Assembly (NCBI GenBank): GCA_045530725.1
Contig: JAZSCT010000058.1
Coordinates: forward strand, 1-59,431
DNA: 59,431 bases
Origin: SIG435 sp045530725
GTDB lineage: Bacteria; Bacillota; Clostridia; UMGS1810
Reading direction: 5' to 3'
Shown here one piece after another: positions 1 to 8,148 of this stretch. Both the position numbers and the translations under genes were made by a program. Numbering within the stretch: the first letter of the stretch is position 1; each line of letters starts with the position of its first letter. The notes under the pieces are model-generated. The model saw only the letters and a program-made list of their open reading frames with translations, did no database searches and had not been told where the DNA came from.

Positions 1-176
1 GGAAGTCCCAAATCAAGCAGAACAACATCGGGATTATGTGAAGATGCCTGCATAATAGCATCATTTCCGTCCTTTGCTGTTAAAAATTTATAGTCATGTG
101 TTTTTAAGGTTGTTGAGATTAGGTTGCGTATGGGCATATCATCCTCAACAACCAAAACAGTCATTGCTTTATTCAT
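1..176 (-). CDS. kdpE: KdpE-like response regulator, N-terminal part (cut by window edge)
   Basis: Only the first 58 codons lie in the window. The translation starts MNKAMTVLVVEDD and has the acidic pocket (Glu11, Asp12, Asp13) and the phospho-acceptor Asp55 in VVLLDLGL, so it is a receiver domain; the DNA-binding half is outside. Its ATG overlaps the last codons of the kinase gene by 8 bp, which indicates translational coupling and makes the two a cognate pair. KdpE proteins activate potassium-uptake genes; here the neighbours are Trk/Ktr-type genes, not kdpFABC, so those are the likely local target (inference). The name KdpE rests mainly on the adjacent KdpD-like kinase, because the OmpR-type effector domain cannot be seen. 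Confidence 0.85.
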   Translation of the reverse strand, partial: MNKAMTVLVVEDDMPIRNLISTTLKTHDYKFLTAKDGNDAIMQASSHNPDVVLLDLGL

Positions 177-2148
177 TTATATCTACCTCCTTTATCGGCA
201 GGGTAAATGTGAACACCGCTCCATGCGGAGTGTTATCCGATACAGTAATTTCTCCGCCGTGTGCAGAAATAATTGTTTTACAGAGCGCAAGGCCTAAGCC
301 AAGACTTCTTCTGCTGTCAGCAATCTTATTTGCTCCCGTATAGAACATCTCAAACACCTTATCTTTTATATCATCTGCAATTCCGTTTCCGTTATCTGCA
401 ATGCTTACAGAAAGCATTTTATCATGTTTTTGTGTGCTGATAGTGATTTTTGAGCCTTTCGGTGTATATTTAATTGCATTATCAACAATGTTTATAATTA
501 CCTGTACGATAAGCCTTGCATCAACATCCACAAGGACAATATCATCATTTTCGTATATTTCTATTTTATGTTCTATACCGCTTTTGTTTATGTGATTTAA
601 TGCTTCCGCAATTATTTCATCCATAAGCTCTGCAGACTTATTAAGCTTCATATTGCCGTCTTCAAGTCTTGTAACTGATAACAAGTTTTCAACAAGATTT
701 GTAAGCCATACGGAATCGTTATATATATCCTTATATATTTGCTGCTTTGTATCTTCATCAAAGCTTTCTCCGTTAGAGAGAAGATTATCCGCGTTACCTG
801 ATATGGAGGTAAGGGGTGTTCTTAAATCATGGGATATTGCTCTTAAAAGGTTTGCTCTCATTTTCTCGTTTTTAGCAAGTATTTCTGTTTCTTCTTTTTC
901 ACGGGCAATCTTTTTGTTTTCAAGAGAGATTGCGCACTCGCCCAAGATAGAAAGCAAAATACTGCTTTCAAAGGAATCAATGGGGTTTTCGTTTATATGA
1001 ATACCGATAATTCCGTAAATGTTCTCATTTATTCGGATTGCATAGTATAAGAACTTTGCCTCCGGAAAGTTATCTGTTGTCGCTCCTGTCTGATGGTTAT
1101 TTCTTAGTACCCAATCGGCAATGTGTTTTTCGTTCTCTGCGATTTTTCTTATCTCATCTTCATCGCCTTCAGCTAAAAAGACGTTAATGTTACCTATTGT
1201 ATCATTGGCAACAGGATATATAACAATATCCCGTTTTAACAACTTCATAAGTTGATGGGCTGTTATAGAAATAATATCATTCTCACTGTCTGCACGCTGC
1301 AAAAGTTGATTCGTATCAAAAAGAATTTTAGTACGGTATGCCGATTGTGCAGATTTCTTTGCGTGATCTTTCAGTTTTATCGCAAGTGTACTTGATATGA
1401 ATGCTGAAATAAACATAATTGCAAAGGTTGCAGGATATCCTTTTTCGTATGCCTTCATAGTGAAATAAGGCTCTGTAAAAAAGAAATTAAACAGAATGAC
1501 ACTCACAAGTGAAGATGTAAGTGCATACATTCTGTATTTAGTAAGTATTGAGATAAGTAAAACCCCAAGGATATATACGGTGATTATATTTGCTTCTGTA
1601 AATCCAAGTCCAAAAAATACATACCCAAGAAGCGTAGCTGCAATAAGAAGTCCCACACTTATAATAAGGTCACGGAAGGAAAAGCGGGACTCAATCCTTT
1701 TTTTGGGAGCAGGTGCTTCGTAATGTGTAACCTCTATACCGTCAGGGATGATGTGTATATCAATATTCGGTGCATGTGCTATCAGTTTTTCCGTCAGAGT
1801 CGGTTTTCTGATAAGATGCTTTTTAACTGCCGCACTTCTGCCGACTACAATTTTTGTAACACCTGAAAGTCGTGCAAATTCAGCAATCTGGTATGGTACA
1901 TCATCGCCGTTTATAATCTCAACCTTTGCGCCAAGCTGACGGGCAAACTTCATATTTTGTTTAAGCCTGTTTTTATTTGTTTCATCAAGCGATGCAAAGC
2001 TCGGAGTTTCTATATAAATTGCAGTAAAATTTCCGGTAAAGGCATTGGCCATTTTTGCCGCTGTCCGTATAATTTTCGGGTTTGACGGTGCAGATGAAAG
2101 GCATACAAGTATATGCTCATCTGTTTCTTTTTTATGTTGAAGGTTCAT
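169..2148 (-). CDS. kdpD: KdpD-like sensor histidine kinase without the N-terminal KdpD domain
   Basis: About 659 residues. Order: universal-stress-protein-like domain (about 10-140), four closely spaced membrane helices (about 160-265, DUF4118 type), GAF-like region (about 280-415), HisKA with phospho-His near 440 in RAISHDLRTPLTS, and HATPase with the N box NIVDNAIKYT and glycine boxes DNGNGIADD and GLGLALCK. Full-length KdpD has about 900 residues; the roughly 230-residue N-terminal KdpD domain is absent. It is not hidden upstream, because a separate small gene occupies that DNA. The start chosen is the ATG at 2148 behind GGGGTGG; an in-frame GTG lies 9 bp further up. The membrane and kinase parts look intact, so it is probably a working sensor of potassium or turgor with altered cytoplasmic input. 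Confidence 0.9.
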   Translation of the reverse strand: MNLQHKKETDEHILVCLSSAPSNPKIIRTAAKMANAFTGNFTAIYIETPSFASLDETNKNRLKQNMKFARQLGAKVEIINGDDVPYQIAEFARLSGVTKIVVGRSAAVKKHLIRKPTLTEKLIAHAPNIDIHIIPDGIEVTHYEAPAPKKRIESRFSFRDLIISVGLLIAATLLGYVFFGLGFTEANIITVYILGVLLISILTKYRMYALTSSLVSVILFNFFFTEPYFTMKAYEKGYPATFAIMFISAFISSTLAIKLKDHAKKSAQSAYRTKILFDTNQLLQRADSENDIISITAHQLMKLLKRDIVIYPVANDTIGNINVFLAEGDEDEIRKIAENEKHIADWVLRNNHQTGATTDNFPEAKFLYYAIRINENIYGIIGIHINENPIDSFESSILLSILGECAISLENKKIAREKEETEILAKNEKMRANLLRAISHDLRTPLTSISGNADNLLSNGESFDEDTKQQIYKDIYNDSVWLTNLVENLLSVTRLEDGNMKLNKSAELMDEIIAEALNHINKSGIEHKIEIYENDDIVLVDVDARLIVQVIINIVDNAIKYTPKGSKITISTQKHDKMLSVSIADNGNGIADDIKDKVFEMFYTGANKIADSRRSLGLGLALCKTIISAHGGEITVSDNTPHGAVFTFTLPIKEVDINE

Positions 2149-2240
2149 GAAAACCACCCCCTGATGATACTATTTTATCATATATTCAAATTTTTCTCAA
2201 TGGATAGCCGGTATTTTCTTAATTTTGGTACGTAGTTTTA

Positions 2241-2378
2241 TCACTTTTTGTTATCCTTTTCAAAATCGTAGTCATATCCCTTGTAATTTTCGTCAAAGAA
2301 TTCTCCGATTTTCCCGACAACAAAATATCCGCCAATCATATAGGCTAAAACCGCAATCAATAAAATAATATCACGCAT
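2241..2378 (-). CDS. 45-residue membrane peptide in the potassium locus
   Basis: A short gene lying between the RCK subunit and the kinase. The ATG at 2378 is preceded by GGAGATGATGGT, a good ribosome-binding site. The product starts MRDIILLIAVLAYMIGGYFV, a single hydrophobic helix of about 20 residues, and continues into an acidic/lysine-rich tail (Asp-Glu-Asn-Tyr, Asp-Tyr-Asp-Phe-Glu-Lys). It sits in the same direction as its neighbours with short gaps (41 bp from trkA, 92 bp to kdpD), so it is probably co-transcribed. By position and size it recalls KdpF, the small stabilising peptide of the Kdp pump, but there is no Kdp pump here and no sequence match is claimed. A role as accessory peptide of the Ktr/Trk system or of the sensor is inference. 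Confidence 0.7.
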   Translation of the reverse strand: MRDIILLIAVLAYMIGGYFVVGKIGEFFDENYKGYDYDFEKDNKK

Positions 2379-2419
2379 ACCATCATCTCCCAACTAACAC
2401 TTCGGGATGATATACCAGG

Positions 2420-3067
2420 CTATATCCGAAAACATTTCTGAATGTCTTTAAGTTCACCAAGCACAAGCATGGTTTCATTTTCTTTTAAAACAGTATCAGG
2501 GTGAATTGTCATACTCATTTTTCCATCCTGTTTTAATGCCATAATATTTATCCCGAACTTTTTACGAATATCTATTTGTCCTATTGTTTTTCCAATCCAG
2601 CTTTCGGGTGTTGTTACCTCGAAAATTGCATAATCATCATCAAGCTCAATAAAATCAAGAATGTGGTCTGCACTGTAACGGATTGCCGCCCACGAAGCCA
2701 CCTGCTTTTCGGGGTACACGACCTGATCTGCACCATTACGGAGCAGAAACTTTTCCTGAACATCCCGTTCTGCTCTTGAGACCACGAACCTTGCACCAAG
2801 CTCTTTAAGAAGTGAGGTTGTTTCCAGAGAGCTTTGAAAATCTCCGCTGATTGCAACAAAGCAAATATCGAAATTTCCCACACCCAAGGAAGTTAAAAAT
2901 TCTTCATTTGTACTGTCCCCAATCTGTGCATTTGTTACATACGGAAGAACCTCATTTACAAGCTCTTCTTTTTTATCTATTGCCATTACTTCGTGGCCAA
3001 GCTCATTTAATTTTTTAGCTATATGTCTGCCAAAACGCCCAAGACCTATAAGCAATACAGATTTCAT
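2420..3067 (-). CDS. trkA: Ktr/Trk potassium uptake RCK subunit
   Basis: 215 residues, the length of single-unit KtrA proteins (E. coli TrkA is a tandem duplication of twice this size). The N-terminus is a Rossmann RCK_N domain with the nucleotide-binding motif GLGRFGRHIAKKL and the acidic end of strand 2 (AIDKKEE); an RCK_C domain covers about 135-215. Such rings bind ATP/ADP or NAD and gate the membrane pore from the cytoplasm. The pore gene is 13 bp upstream in the same operon, so the two should form one KtrAB-like complex. A good AGGAGG-like site precedes the ATG. Confidence 0.92.
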   Translation of the reverse strand: MKSVLLIGLGRFGRHIAKKLNELGHEVMAIDKKEELVNEVLPYVTNAQIGDSTNEEFLTSLGVGNFDICFVAISGDFQSSLETTSLLKELGARFVVSRAERDVQEKFLLRNGADQVVYPEKQVASWAAIRYSADHILDFIELDDDYAIFEVTTPESWIGKTIGQIDIRKKFGINIMALKQDGKMSMTIHPDTVLKENETMLVLGELKDIQKCFRI

Positions 3068-3080
3068 ATTAAATTCCTCC

Positions 3081-4409
3081 TTAACCTACGGTAATTCTTT
3101 CCTGTGGTTTTTTTGATATATTTTGCTGTTTTTTTGATAGTGCTGCAAATATAAGGGTAAGTCCGCCAACTCTTCCAAAGAACATAAGACCTATTAAAAC
3201 GATTCTTGATACAGTTCCGAGAGTAGGTGTAATGCCAAGTGTAAGACCTACCGTGCCTATTGCCGATGATGTTTCAAACAAGCACTCCATAAGAGGAAGC
3301 TTTTCAACCCCGCTTATAATAAGTCCGCCTGTTAAAAACAGAATAAAATACATTAACAGTATTGCTGATGCAGTTTTAAGTGTTGAATCTTCTATCCGTC
3401 TGCCAAAGCACTCAACATCGTCCTTCTTTCTGAATACAGATATCATAGAGAAGATAAGCACTGCAGCAGTTGTTGTTTTCATACCTCCGGCAGTCGAGCC
3501 GGGAGAACCGCCAATCAGCATTAAAATAATTGTAATTATCTGACCTGTTCCTGTTAATTGAGTTAAGTCCGCTGTATTAAAGCCTGCTGTCCTCGGTGTT
3601 ACCGACTGAAACATAGAATTTAATATTCTTTCGTTTAGTGGTAATCCGTTAAACTCTGCAAAGTAAAAATATATTGCAGGTGCGATTATTAAAAACAGTG
3701 TTGACGATAATACAACCTTTGTCTGCATACGGTATTTTTTTATATGATGCTTGTTTGTTTTTACATCTTCCCATACAAGAAAACCAATGCCGCCTATGAT
3801 AATGAGAAGCATTATAACTGCATTTATTAAAGGCTGTGCGGAGTAGGATGTCAGCGATGAGAACGGTGATTTTGCACCCATCAAGTCAAAGCCTGCATTA
3901 CAAAATGCCGAAACAGAGTGGAATATTCCGAGCCATACACCTTTTAACCCAAACTCTTTGCAAAATACTGTTGAAAGTAAAATTGCACCTATAAGCTCAA
4001 TTAAGAATGTTGTTTTAAGAATAAATCCTGTGAGCCTTACAATTCCGCCGACCTTTGGTGCGGATATTGCATCCTGCAATGTGCTTCTTTGCATAAGACT
4101 TATTTTTCTTCCTGCAAGCATCGCCATTGCAACAGACAAGGTTACAATTCCAAGACCTCCAACCTGAATAAGCAAAAGGATTATAAACTGCCCGAACATT
4201 GACCAGTGCGTTGCTGTGTCATGTACCACAAGCCCTGTTACACACACCGCAGATGTTGATGTAAAGAGTGCGTCTGAAAAGGGTGTCATATTTCCGCTTG
4301 CTGACGATATCGGGAGCATTAAAAGAATTGTGCCTAATATTATTGCTCCTGCAAAACCGAATATTATTATCTGAGAAGAAGACAAATGCTTCTTTATTTT
4401 TGCATCCAT
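3081..4409 (-). CDS. trkH: Ktr/Trk-type potassium (sodium-coupled) pore subunit
   Basis: About 442 residues with the eight to ten hydrophobic segments and four pore loops of the TrkH/KtrB superfamily. Recognisable filter-region segments are TSTSAVCVTGL, VSAFCNAGFDL, SVTPRTAGFNT and FETSSAIGTVGLT, each with the conserved glycine. The length fits KtrB (about 445) better than TrkH (about 480). The start chosen is the ATG at 4409 behind TTGGTGGTTTTGATT; the longer frame begins at a non-ATG codon five residues upstream. It is the first gene of the K+ operon and is preceded by repeated boxes probably bound by the KdpE-like regulator. Confidence 0.93.
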   Translation of the reverse strand: MDAKIKKHLSSSQIIIFGFAGAIILGTILLMLPISSASGNMTPFSDALFTSTSAVCVTGLVVHDTATHWSMFGQFIILLLIQVGGLGIVTLSVAMAMLAGRKISLMQRSTLQDAISAPKVGGIVRLTGFILKTTFLIELIGAILLSTVFCKEFGLKGVWLGIFHSVSAFCNAGFDLMGAKSPFSSLTSYSAQPLINAVIMLLIIIGGIGFLVWEDVKTNKHHIKKYRMQTKVVLSSTLFLIIAPAIYFYFAEFNGLPLNERILNSMFQSVTPRTAGFNTADLTQLTGTGQIITIILMLIGGSPGSTAGGMKTTTAAVLIFSMISVFRKKDDVECFGRRIEDSTLKTASAILLMYFILFLTGGLIISGVEKLPLMECLFETSSAIGTVGLTLGITPTLGTVSRIVLIGLMFFGRVGGLTLIFAALSKKQQNISKKPQERITVG

Positions 4410-4449
4410 AATCAAAACCACCAATCAAGTGTATCTTTTTTCTATTATC

Positions 4450-4513
4450 ATTGTATCATAATATATTTTAAGATGGCATTAACGGTTGAATATACGCATT
4501 AAGATTGCATTAA
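4450..4513 (-). promoter_or_regulatory. Promoter of the potassium operon with PhoB/KdpE-like direct repeats
   Basis: On the minus strand a -10 TACAAT (4450-4455) has no good -35. In its place are heptamers TTAATGC at 4507-4513, 4496-4502 and 4476-4482, with a degenerate copy (TTAAAAT) at 4465-4471. Two pairs are spaced exactly 11 bp apart, the periodicity of OmpR/PhoB-family boxes. Weak -35 plus tandem heptamers is the layout of an activator-dependent promoter. Binding by the KdpE-like protein encoded downstream is inference. Confidence 0.6.
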
Positions 4514-4605
4514 GACAAAAAAGACTAACATATATTTTAAAATAAGAATATTGCATTTGCATATTACCCTTTTTGATATTGGCTAAAAAATAGCATATGC
4601 AAAAG

Positions 4606-4688
4606 AAAATAATTCTTTCACATATGCTATATAACCATTAGGATCTAGTGTCCCCGACGTGAAGGTTCAAGTCCTTTCTGGCGCACCA
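4606..4688 (+). repeat. Direct repeat copy A: element arm joined to 3' half of tRNA-Leu(UAG)
   Basis: Positions 4606-4652 are identical, base for base, to 19010-19056; identity continues with four mismatches to 4673. From 4638 the sequence is the 3' half of a class II tRNA: anticodon TAG at 4639-4641, the TCTAG anticodon-stem strand, a variable arm GTC-CCC-GAC, T-arm GAAGG TTCAAGT CCTTT, acceptor strand CTGGCGC, then ACCA. The 5' half is missing: bases before 4638 do not pair with TCTAG and no GCGCCAG strand precedes. Homology starts at the anticodon loop, a common crossover point for tyrosine integrases. An extended inverted repeat (ATAGCATATG / CATATGCTAT) lies just upstream at 4590-4630. 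Confidence 0.85.
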
Positions 4689-4691
4689 AAA

Positions 4692-4730
4692 AAGAACGGT
4701 TATTTTGATACAATAATCGTTCTTTTATTT
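4692..4730 (+). terminator. Intrinsic terminator behind tRNA-Leu fragment A
   Basis: Stem AAGAACGGTTATT (4692-4704) with AATAATCGTTCTT (4712-4724), loop of 7, followed by TTATTT. Its position four bases behind the CCA end is that of a tRNA gene's own terminator, supporting the view that this is the original 3' end of a tRNA gene. Confidence 0.8.
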
Positions 4731-4810
4731 TTGCCTCGAAGACCTTGATTTTACTAGGTTTTCAGCATTTTATAGTTTTCTTTATAATTTTCATCCTTTG
4801 ATTTTGGGCA

Positions 4811-4854
4811 TAAAAATACCGACATACTCGAATTTCATTCATCGAATATGTCGG
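4811..4854 (-). terminator. Intrinsic terminator overlapping the end of the DUF6809-like gene
   Basis: Minus strand: stem from 4854 to 4842 (CCGACATATTCGA) pairs with 4832-4819, then TATTTTTA. The 5' arm contains the final sense codons of the gene ending at 4835, so coding and termination signals overlap. Confidence 0.8.
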
Positions 4855-5119
4855 CATCATTTTCAAAGCATTCTATAAAGAACCTTGCTCCTAATTTGAA
4901 TCCTTTTATAAAGGTTTGACATTCTGTTATTTGTATCATTTCGTCATAACAGGCTTTGAACTTATCAAACAATTCTTTTTCTTGCTCATTTAGGTTATTG
5001 AGCAATTCTTCTTCATTTTTGGTAAGTAACCTGAACACCTTGTCAAACTTTCTTTGACTTTGAAACGGTCTTTCCAATGGACCAATATTACCATACCAGA
5101 ATTCTTCAAGCACTTTCAT
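4835..5119 (-). CDS. DUF6809-like small acidic protein
   Basis: 94 residues, soluble, helical and rich in Glu/Phe (for example KNEEELLNNLNEQEKELFDKF, split here as KNEEELLNN and EQEKELFDKF). I recall similar proteins as DUF6809, a family of unknown function common in Clostridia and often found on or near integrated elements; this assignment is from memory and not certain. The gene is real: GAGGTGAAAAG precedes the ATG, TTGACT and TACTGT promoter elements with 17-bp spacing lie upstream, and a terminator overlaps its end. It is a stand-alone unit just inside the left tRNA-Leu repeat, and its arginines are AGA/AGG, unlike the metabolic genes beyond it. Confidence 0.7.
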   Translation of the reverse strand: MKVLEEFWYGNIGPLERPFQSQRKFDKVFRLLTKNEEELLNNLNEQEKELFDKFKACYDEMIQITECQTFIKGFKLGARFFIECFENDADIFDE

Positions 5120-5144
5120 CTCTTTTCACCTCATTGCGACACAA

Positions 5145-5173
5145 ACAGTACCACAAGAAGCGACGAAAGTCAA
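5145..5173 (-). promoter_or_regulatory. Promoter of the DUF6809-like gene
   Basis: Minus strand -35 TTGACT (5173-5168) and -10 TACTGT (5150-5145), spacing 17 bp, about 26 bp from the ATG. The remaining DNA up to 5416 holds no convincing gene and no clear terminator for the methylaspartate operon. Confidence 0.6.
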
Positions 5174-5416
5174 CGAAGGAATTTATAAATGATGATATAA
5201 TTTGTATTTTATTTTGAGAAACATACCAAACTATATTTTTATTAACTTAATTACTTTTAGTAACTATCTACATTTGAATCTATATCATTTAACTGTTTTT
5301 ACAATCTGGACATACTATTCGATGTTTGCCAGACCCGATAGACATATTAACAATGTCCTAAAAGACCATCTTTCTTTCGAAAAATTGTCTCTTGTCATTT
5401 CGTTGTTTAGAAGATA

Positions 5417-6676
5417 TTATTTTTCAAGAGTTTTTTTGGCTTTTCTCATAGCTATAATACGATTCATTTCATTATAAACTATCATATAACCTTCGTCAAC
5501 GCCCATACCGGGTTTCGCAAGAATCTGGACGGGCTGTGTAGCCATAGCGCAATGAACACATACCTGCGCACTGCGGTCGGTTTCGTTGCAAGTACCACCC
5601 TGATAAGCACCGATTCCCTTTTCTTTGCAATATAAAACTGCTTCGATAGTGTTATTGATACCACCAAGGTCAGGAGTCTTTATTTGTACCATATGTCCTG
5701 CTTTATTATCAGCAAAAAGTTTGATATCTTCAAGTGTGTTACACCATTCATCTGCAACAAGTTCCACATCACAGCCACGGTCATCTAACTCTTTGGTTAA
5801 TGCAGCAAGTGCTATAAGCTGTGTTTCACGATCACAGTCACAGTCCATAGGACCCTCGATACGTAATTTAAAGGGTTTTGCAATTTTTCCAAGTCCCTCT
5901 ATGTAATCTGCCATATCCTTATAGTTATTATTTCCAAAAGCTGCACCGATAGTACCATATACATCTATGTGCATAATTGGAGAATAACTTTCATCAGTAC
6001 GGAATTCTAAAATACGGTTACGTAACCATTCGACATATTCAGCAAGTTTTTCACCTTTTCTGCCAAGTTTTGTATCAATATTATTAATAAGAGCATGAGG
6101 AAGAACCTGTGCACCCTTAATAATCATTTTATCAGAGTTGTCATAACGGTCGTCACCAGACTGCGTGAAAATCGGAATGGGTGTTTCTGAAACACCACAT
6201 CCATATTCATCAGCTACAACCTCGCACATCATTCTGCCAGTTGCTTTTGCAACAGCATCTAAAATTGCCTGAGATACACCGTAACGTATGGCTGTGTGGA
6301 GACGCTTACCATCAACCTGAATAGCTTCCATCATTGCACAAAGGCCACGGAAATCGTCAGCTTCTTTGCCAACAAGTTCAGGTTTTATAAACTTGTCAAT
6401 AACAGGAATGAAATCTTCTGCTAAGAACAGCGGGTCACGTCCGCCTGCACCTGAATACTGAACAGCAGCACAATCGCCATATGCAATCTGTCCATCTTCT
6501 AAAACTATCATTACGGAGATTGATTCGCCTGCCTGGCGAACAGCACGAAAACCATCGGTTACGGGGCGACCTATATAAAACACACCATCATGGCCTGCAC
6601 CCTGCTTGATGGCACGTTGGTCGTCAAAATAAAAACCTGTTCGACCGGGTGAACAAACAACATCTAAAATTTTCAT
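5417..6676 (-). CDS. mal: Methylaspartate ammonia-lyase
   Basis: 419 residues, the usual length (about 413). It eliminates ammonia from (2S,3S)-3-methylaspartate to give mesaconate. Enolase-superfamily residues are at their expected places: His194 in VLPHALINN, Mg2+ ligands Asp238 (HIDVYGTIG), Glu274 (RIEGPMD) and Asp309 (VADEWCNT), and the catalytic base Lys333 in VQIKTPDLGG. These match the published C. tetanomorphum residues (His194, Asp238, Glu273, Asp307, Lys331) allowing for a two-residue shift. It is the last gene of the glmS-glmL-glmE-mal operon, 20 bp behind glmE, with AGGAG ahead of the ATG. All nine arginine codons I checked in the first 131 residues are CGN. Confidence 0.97.
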   Translation of the reverse strand: MKILDVVCSPGRTGFYFDDQRAIKQGAGHDGVFYIGRPVTDGFRAVRQAGESISVMIVLEDGQIAYGDCAAVQYSGAGGRDPLFLAEDFIPVIDKFIKPELVGKEADDFRGLCAMMEAIQVDGKRLHTAIRYGVSQAILDAVAKATGRMMCEVVADEYGCGVSETPIPIFTQSGDDRYDNSDKMIIKGAQVLPHALINNIDTKLGRKGEKLAEYVEWLRNRILEFRTDESYSPIMHIDVYGTIGAAFGNNNYKDMADYIEGLGKIAKPFKLRIEGPMDCDCDRETQLIALAALTKELDDRGCDVELVADEWCNTLEDIKLFADNKAGHMVQIKTPDLGGINNTIEAVLYCKEKGIGAYQGGTCNETDRSAQVCVHCAMATQPVQILAKPGMGVDEGYMIVYNEMNRIIAMRKAKKTLEK

Positions 6677-6696
6677 AATTTAAATTTCTCCTATCA

Positions 6697-8148
6697 TCAA
6701 TATTTAGGACGTCCTACCAAGCGGCCTTTGCCGATTGCATAAACGTCATCTATTACCATCTGGAAAGAAGCCTTACGGCTTTCTGCAGCGGCACGTTTTT
6801 CTATTTTATCCTTGTGGAAATCAATAAGTTCTTTATTAAAAGGAAGGTTTCCAACATCAAGAATACGTACCGCGCCATCGTTATCACGACATGGCAGCAT
6901 TTTGCCGGCATTGAAACGACAAGGAGCAAATGGAACATCAAGAACGCCTGCTTCAACACCGCGGCAAACACCAACTGCTATGTCGCCGTTTCCAAGTTCA
7001 AAGCACTTATCAACAATAGCACGGGTTTCCTGACGGATTATTTCTTTTTCCTGTTCCAAATCATTAGAAGCAAACGTCTGGTCAGCAAGCATATTGACAA
7101 CCTGCTTAGTGCAACGAAGTCCCTGAGCATTAGCCTCCATAGTAGGTATGCCAACCGCTTCATGAGGTGTCTTGACAATAACCTTTGTCGCTTTTGATAA
7201 AGCAGCGATAAGACTTCCCGAAGAAATAACGCCAAACGCTTTTGCCTCGTCAGCCGGGAAACCTCCCATCCACTGATGAAGAACAGTAGTTACATCAACA
7301 TCAAAATATCCGTATTTATTTAAGTATTCATCGGTCAATTCCTGCAGTGTACGGATAGCAGCAATATCCTGTACAAGATTACCACACTGACCGTAACCAA
7401 CAGTAATATTTTTTACACCCTGCTCAGCAGCAAGCAATGCCTCAATAATCGCAGCAGCGTGAGAAATACAAGGCGGAACCAATGTACCCGTCAAAGGACC
7501 ATATGGCTCACGGTTAATTGTAACTCCCATTTCTTCATAAAGACCTGTCAGACGGTCAACATATTGCCAATCACGAATTGTCCTTTCCATAGGAATATTT
7601 TTGCAGTAAGGCAGATTGTAAGAAATACCGCCGCCCTCATAACTTGTAAAACCGCCAGCATATGTAATTTCAGTTAAAAGTCTTGCATCAGGTGTGCCGT
7701 GACGAACCTGCATAGGAACATTGACACTTTCGATAACCTGACGGCATTTTGCTACACCATGATTAACAGCAGGGAAACCATTAAGCATAGCTCTTTCCAG
7801 TCGAAGAGACTCTGATATACCGTTTTCTGCCTCTTCGTAGCGATTTTGTCTTGTATAACTGTCAATAGTTGATGGCAACAAGTCAGCCTCGCCGTGTTGT
7901 TCCAGATATTGCATAAGTTTAATATGTTCTTCTACAACAGGTACACCTGCACGAGGTTGTACCAATGTACGATTATCACGCTTTGCAGCTAAAAGTTTTT
8001 TGGAAAAATTTCTTGACTCGGGCATCGCTTTGTGATAGGAAACTGCCTCCTCAAGGTCAACATCCTTGCCTGTGGGCCACTGAGTCAAAACTTCCTGACG
8101 CAGGCGGTTAAACTCGTCGTCAGAAATGCGTTTATTTTGAATATCCAT
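6697..8148 (-). CDS. glmE: Glutamate mutase epsilon (catalytic) subunit
   Basis: 483 residues, the same length as C. cochlearium GlmE. With GlmS and adenosylcobalamin it rearranges (S)-glutamate to (2S,3S)-3-methylaspartate. The family segments VRHGTPDARLL, FTSYEGGGISYNLPY and REPYGPLTGTLVPP are present, including the arginines that hold the substrate carboxylates and the TIM-barrel substrate loop. The start lies inside the end of glmL (17-bp overlap), with AAAGGAGCT in glmL serving as ribosome-binding site, which couples reactivase and mutase synthesis. Arginine codons near the start are CGC/CGT. Confidence 0.97.
   Translation of the reverse strand: MDIQNKRISDDEFNRLRQEVLTQWPTGKDVDLEEAVSYHKAMPESRNFSKKLLAAKRDNRTLVQPRAGVPVVEEHIKLMQYLEQHGEADLLPSTIDSYTRQNRYEEAENGISESLRLERAMLNGFPAVNHGVAKCRQVIESVNVPMQVRHGTPDARLLTEITYAGGFTSYEGGGISYNLPYCKNIPMERTIRDWQYVDRLTGLYEEMGVTINREPYGPLTGTLVPPCISHAAAIIEALLAAEQGVKNITVGYGQCGNLVQDIAAIRTLQELTDEYLNKYGYFDVDVTTVLHQWMGGFPADEAKAFGVISSGSLIAALSKATKVIVKTPHEAVGIPTMEANAQGLRCTKQVVNMLADQTFASNDLEQEKEIIRQETRAIVDKCFELGNGDIAVGVCRGVEAGVLDVPFAPCRFNAGKMLPCRDNDGAVRILDVGNLPFNKELIDFHKDKIEKRAAAESRKASFQMVIDDVYAIGKGRLVGRPKY

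Noticed and set aside
169..2148. KdpD read as a frameshifted or truncated pseudogene
   Set aside because: The start has a good ribosome-binding site, a separate intact small gene lies directly upstream, and all kinase motifs are present; short KdpD-like kinases occur naturally.
4606..4688. A functional tRNA-Leu gene
   Set aside because: Only the 3' half is present. No acceptor strand GCGCCAG, no D-arm and no 5' anticodon-stem strand precede the TAG anticodon.
5202..5477. 91-residue frame on the plus strand
   Set aside because: It overlaps the end of mal, has no ribosome-binding site and no family character; the composition looks like translated AT-rich spacer.
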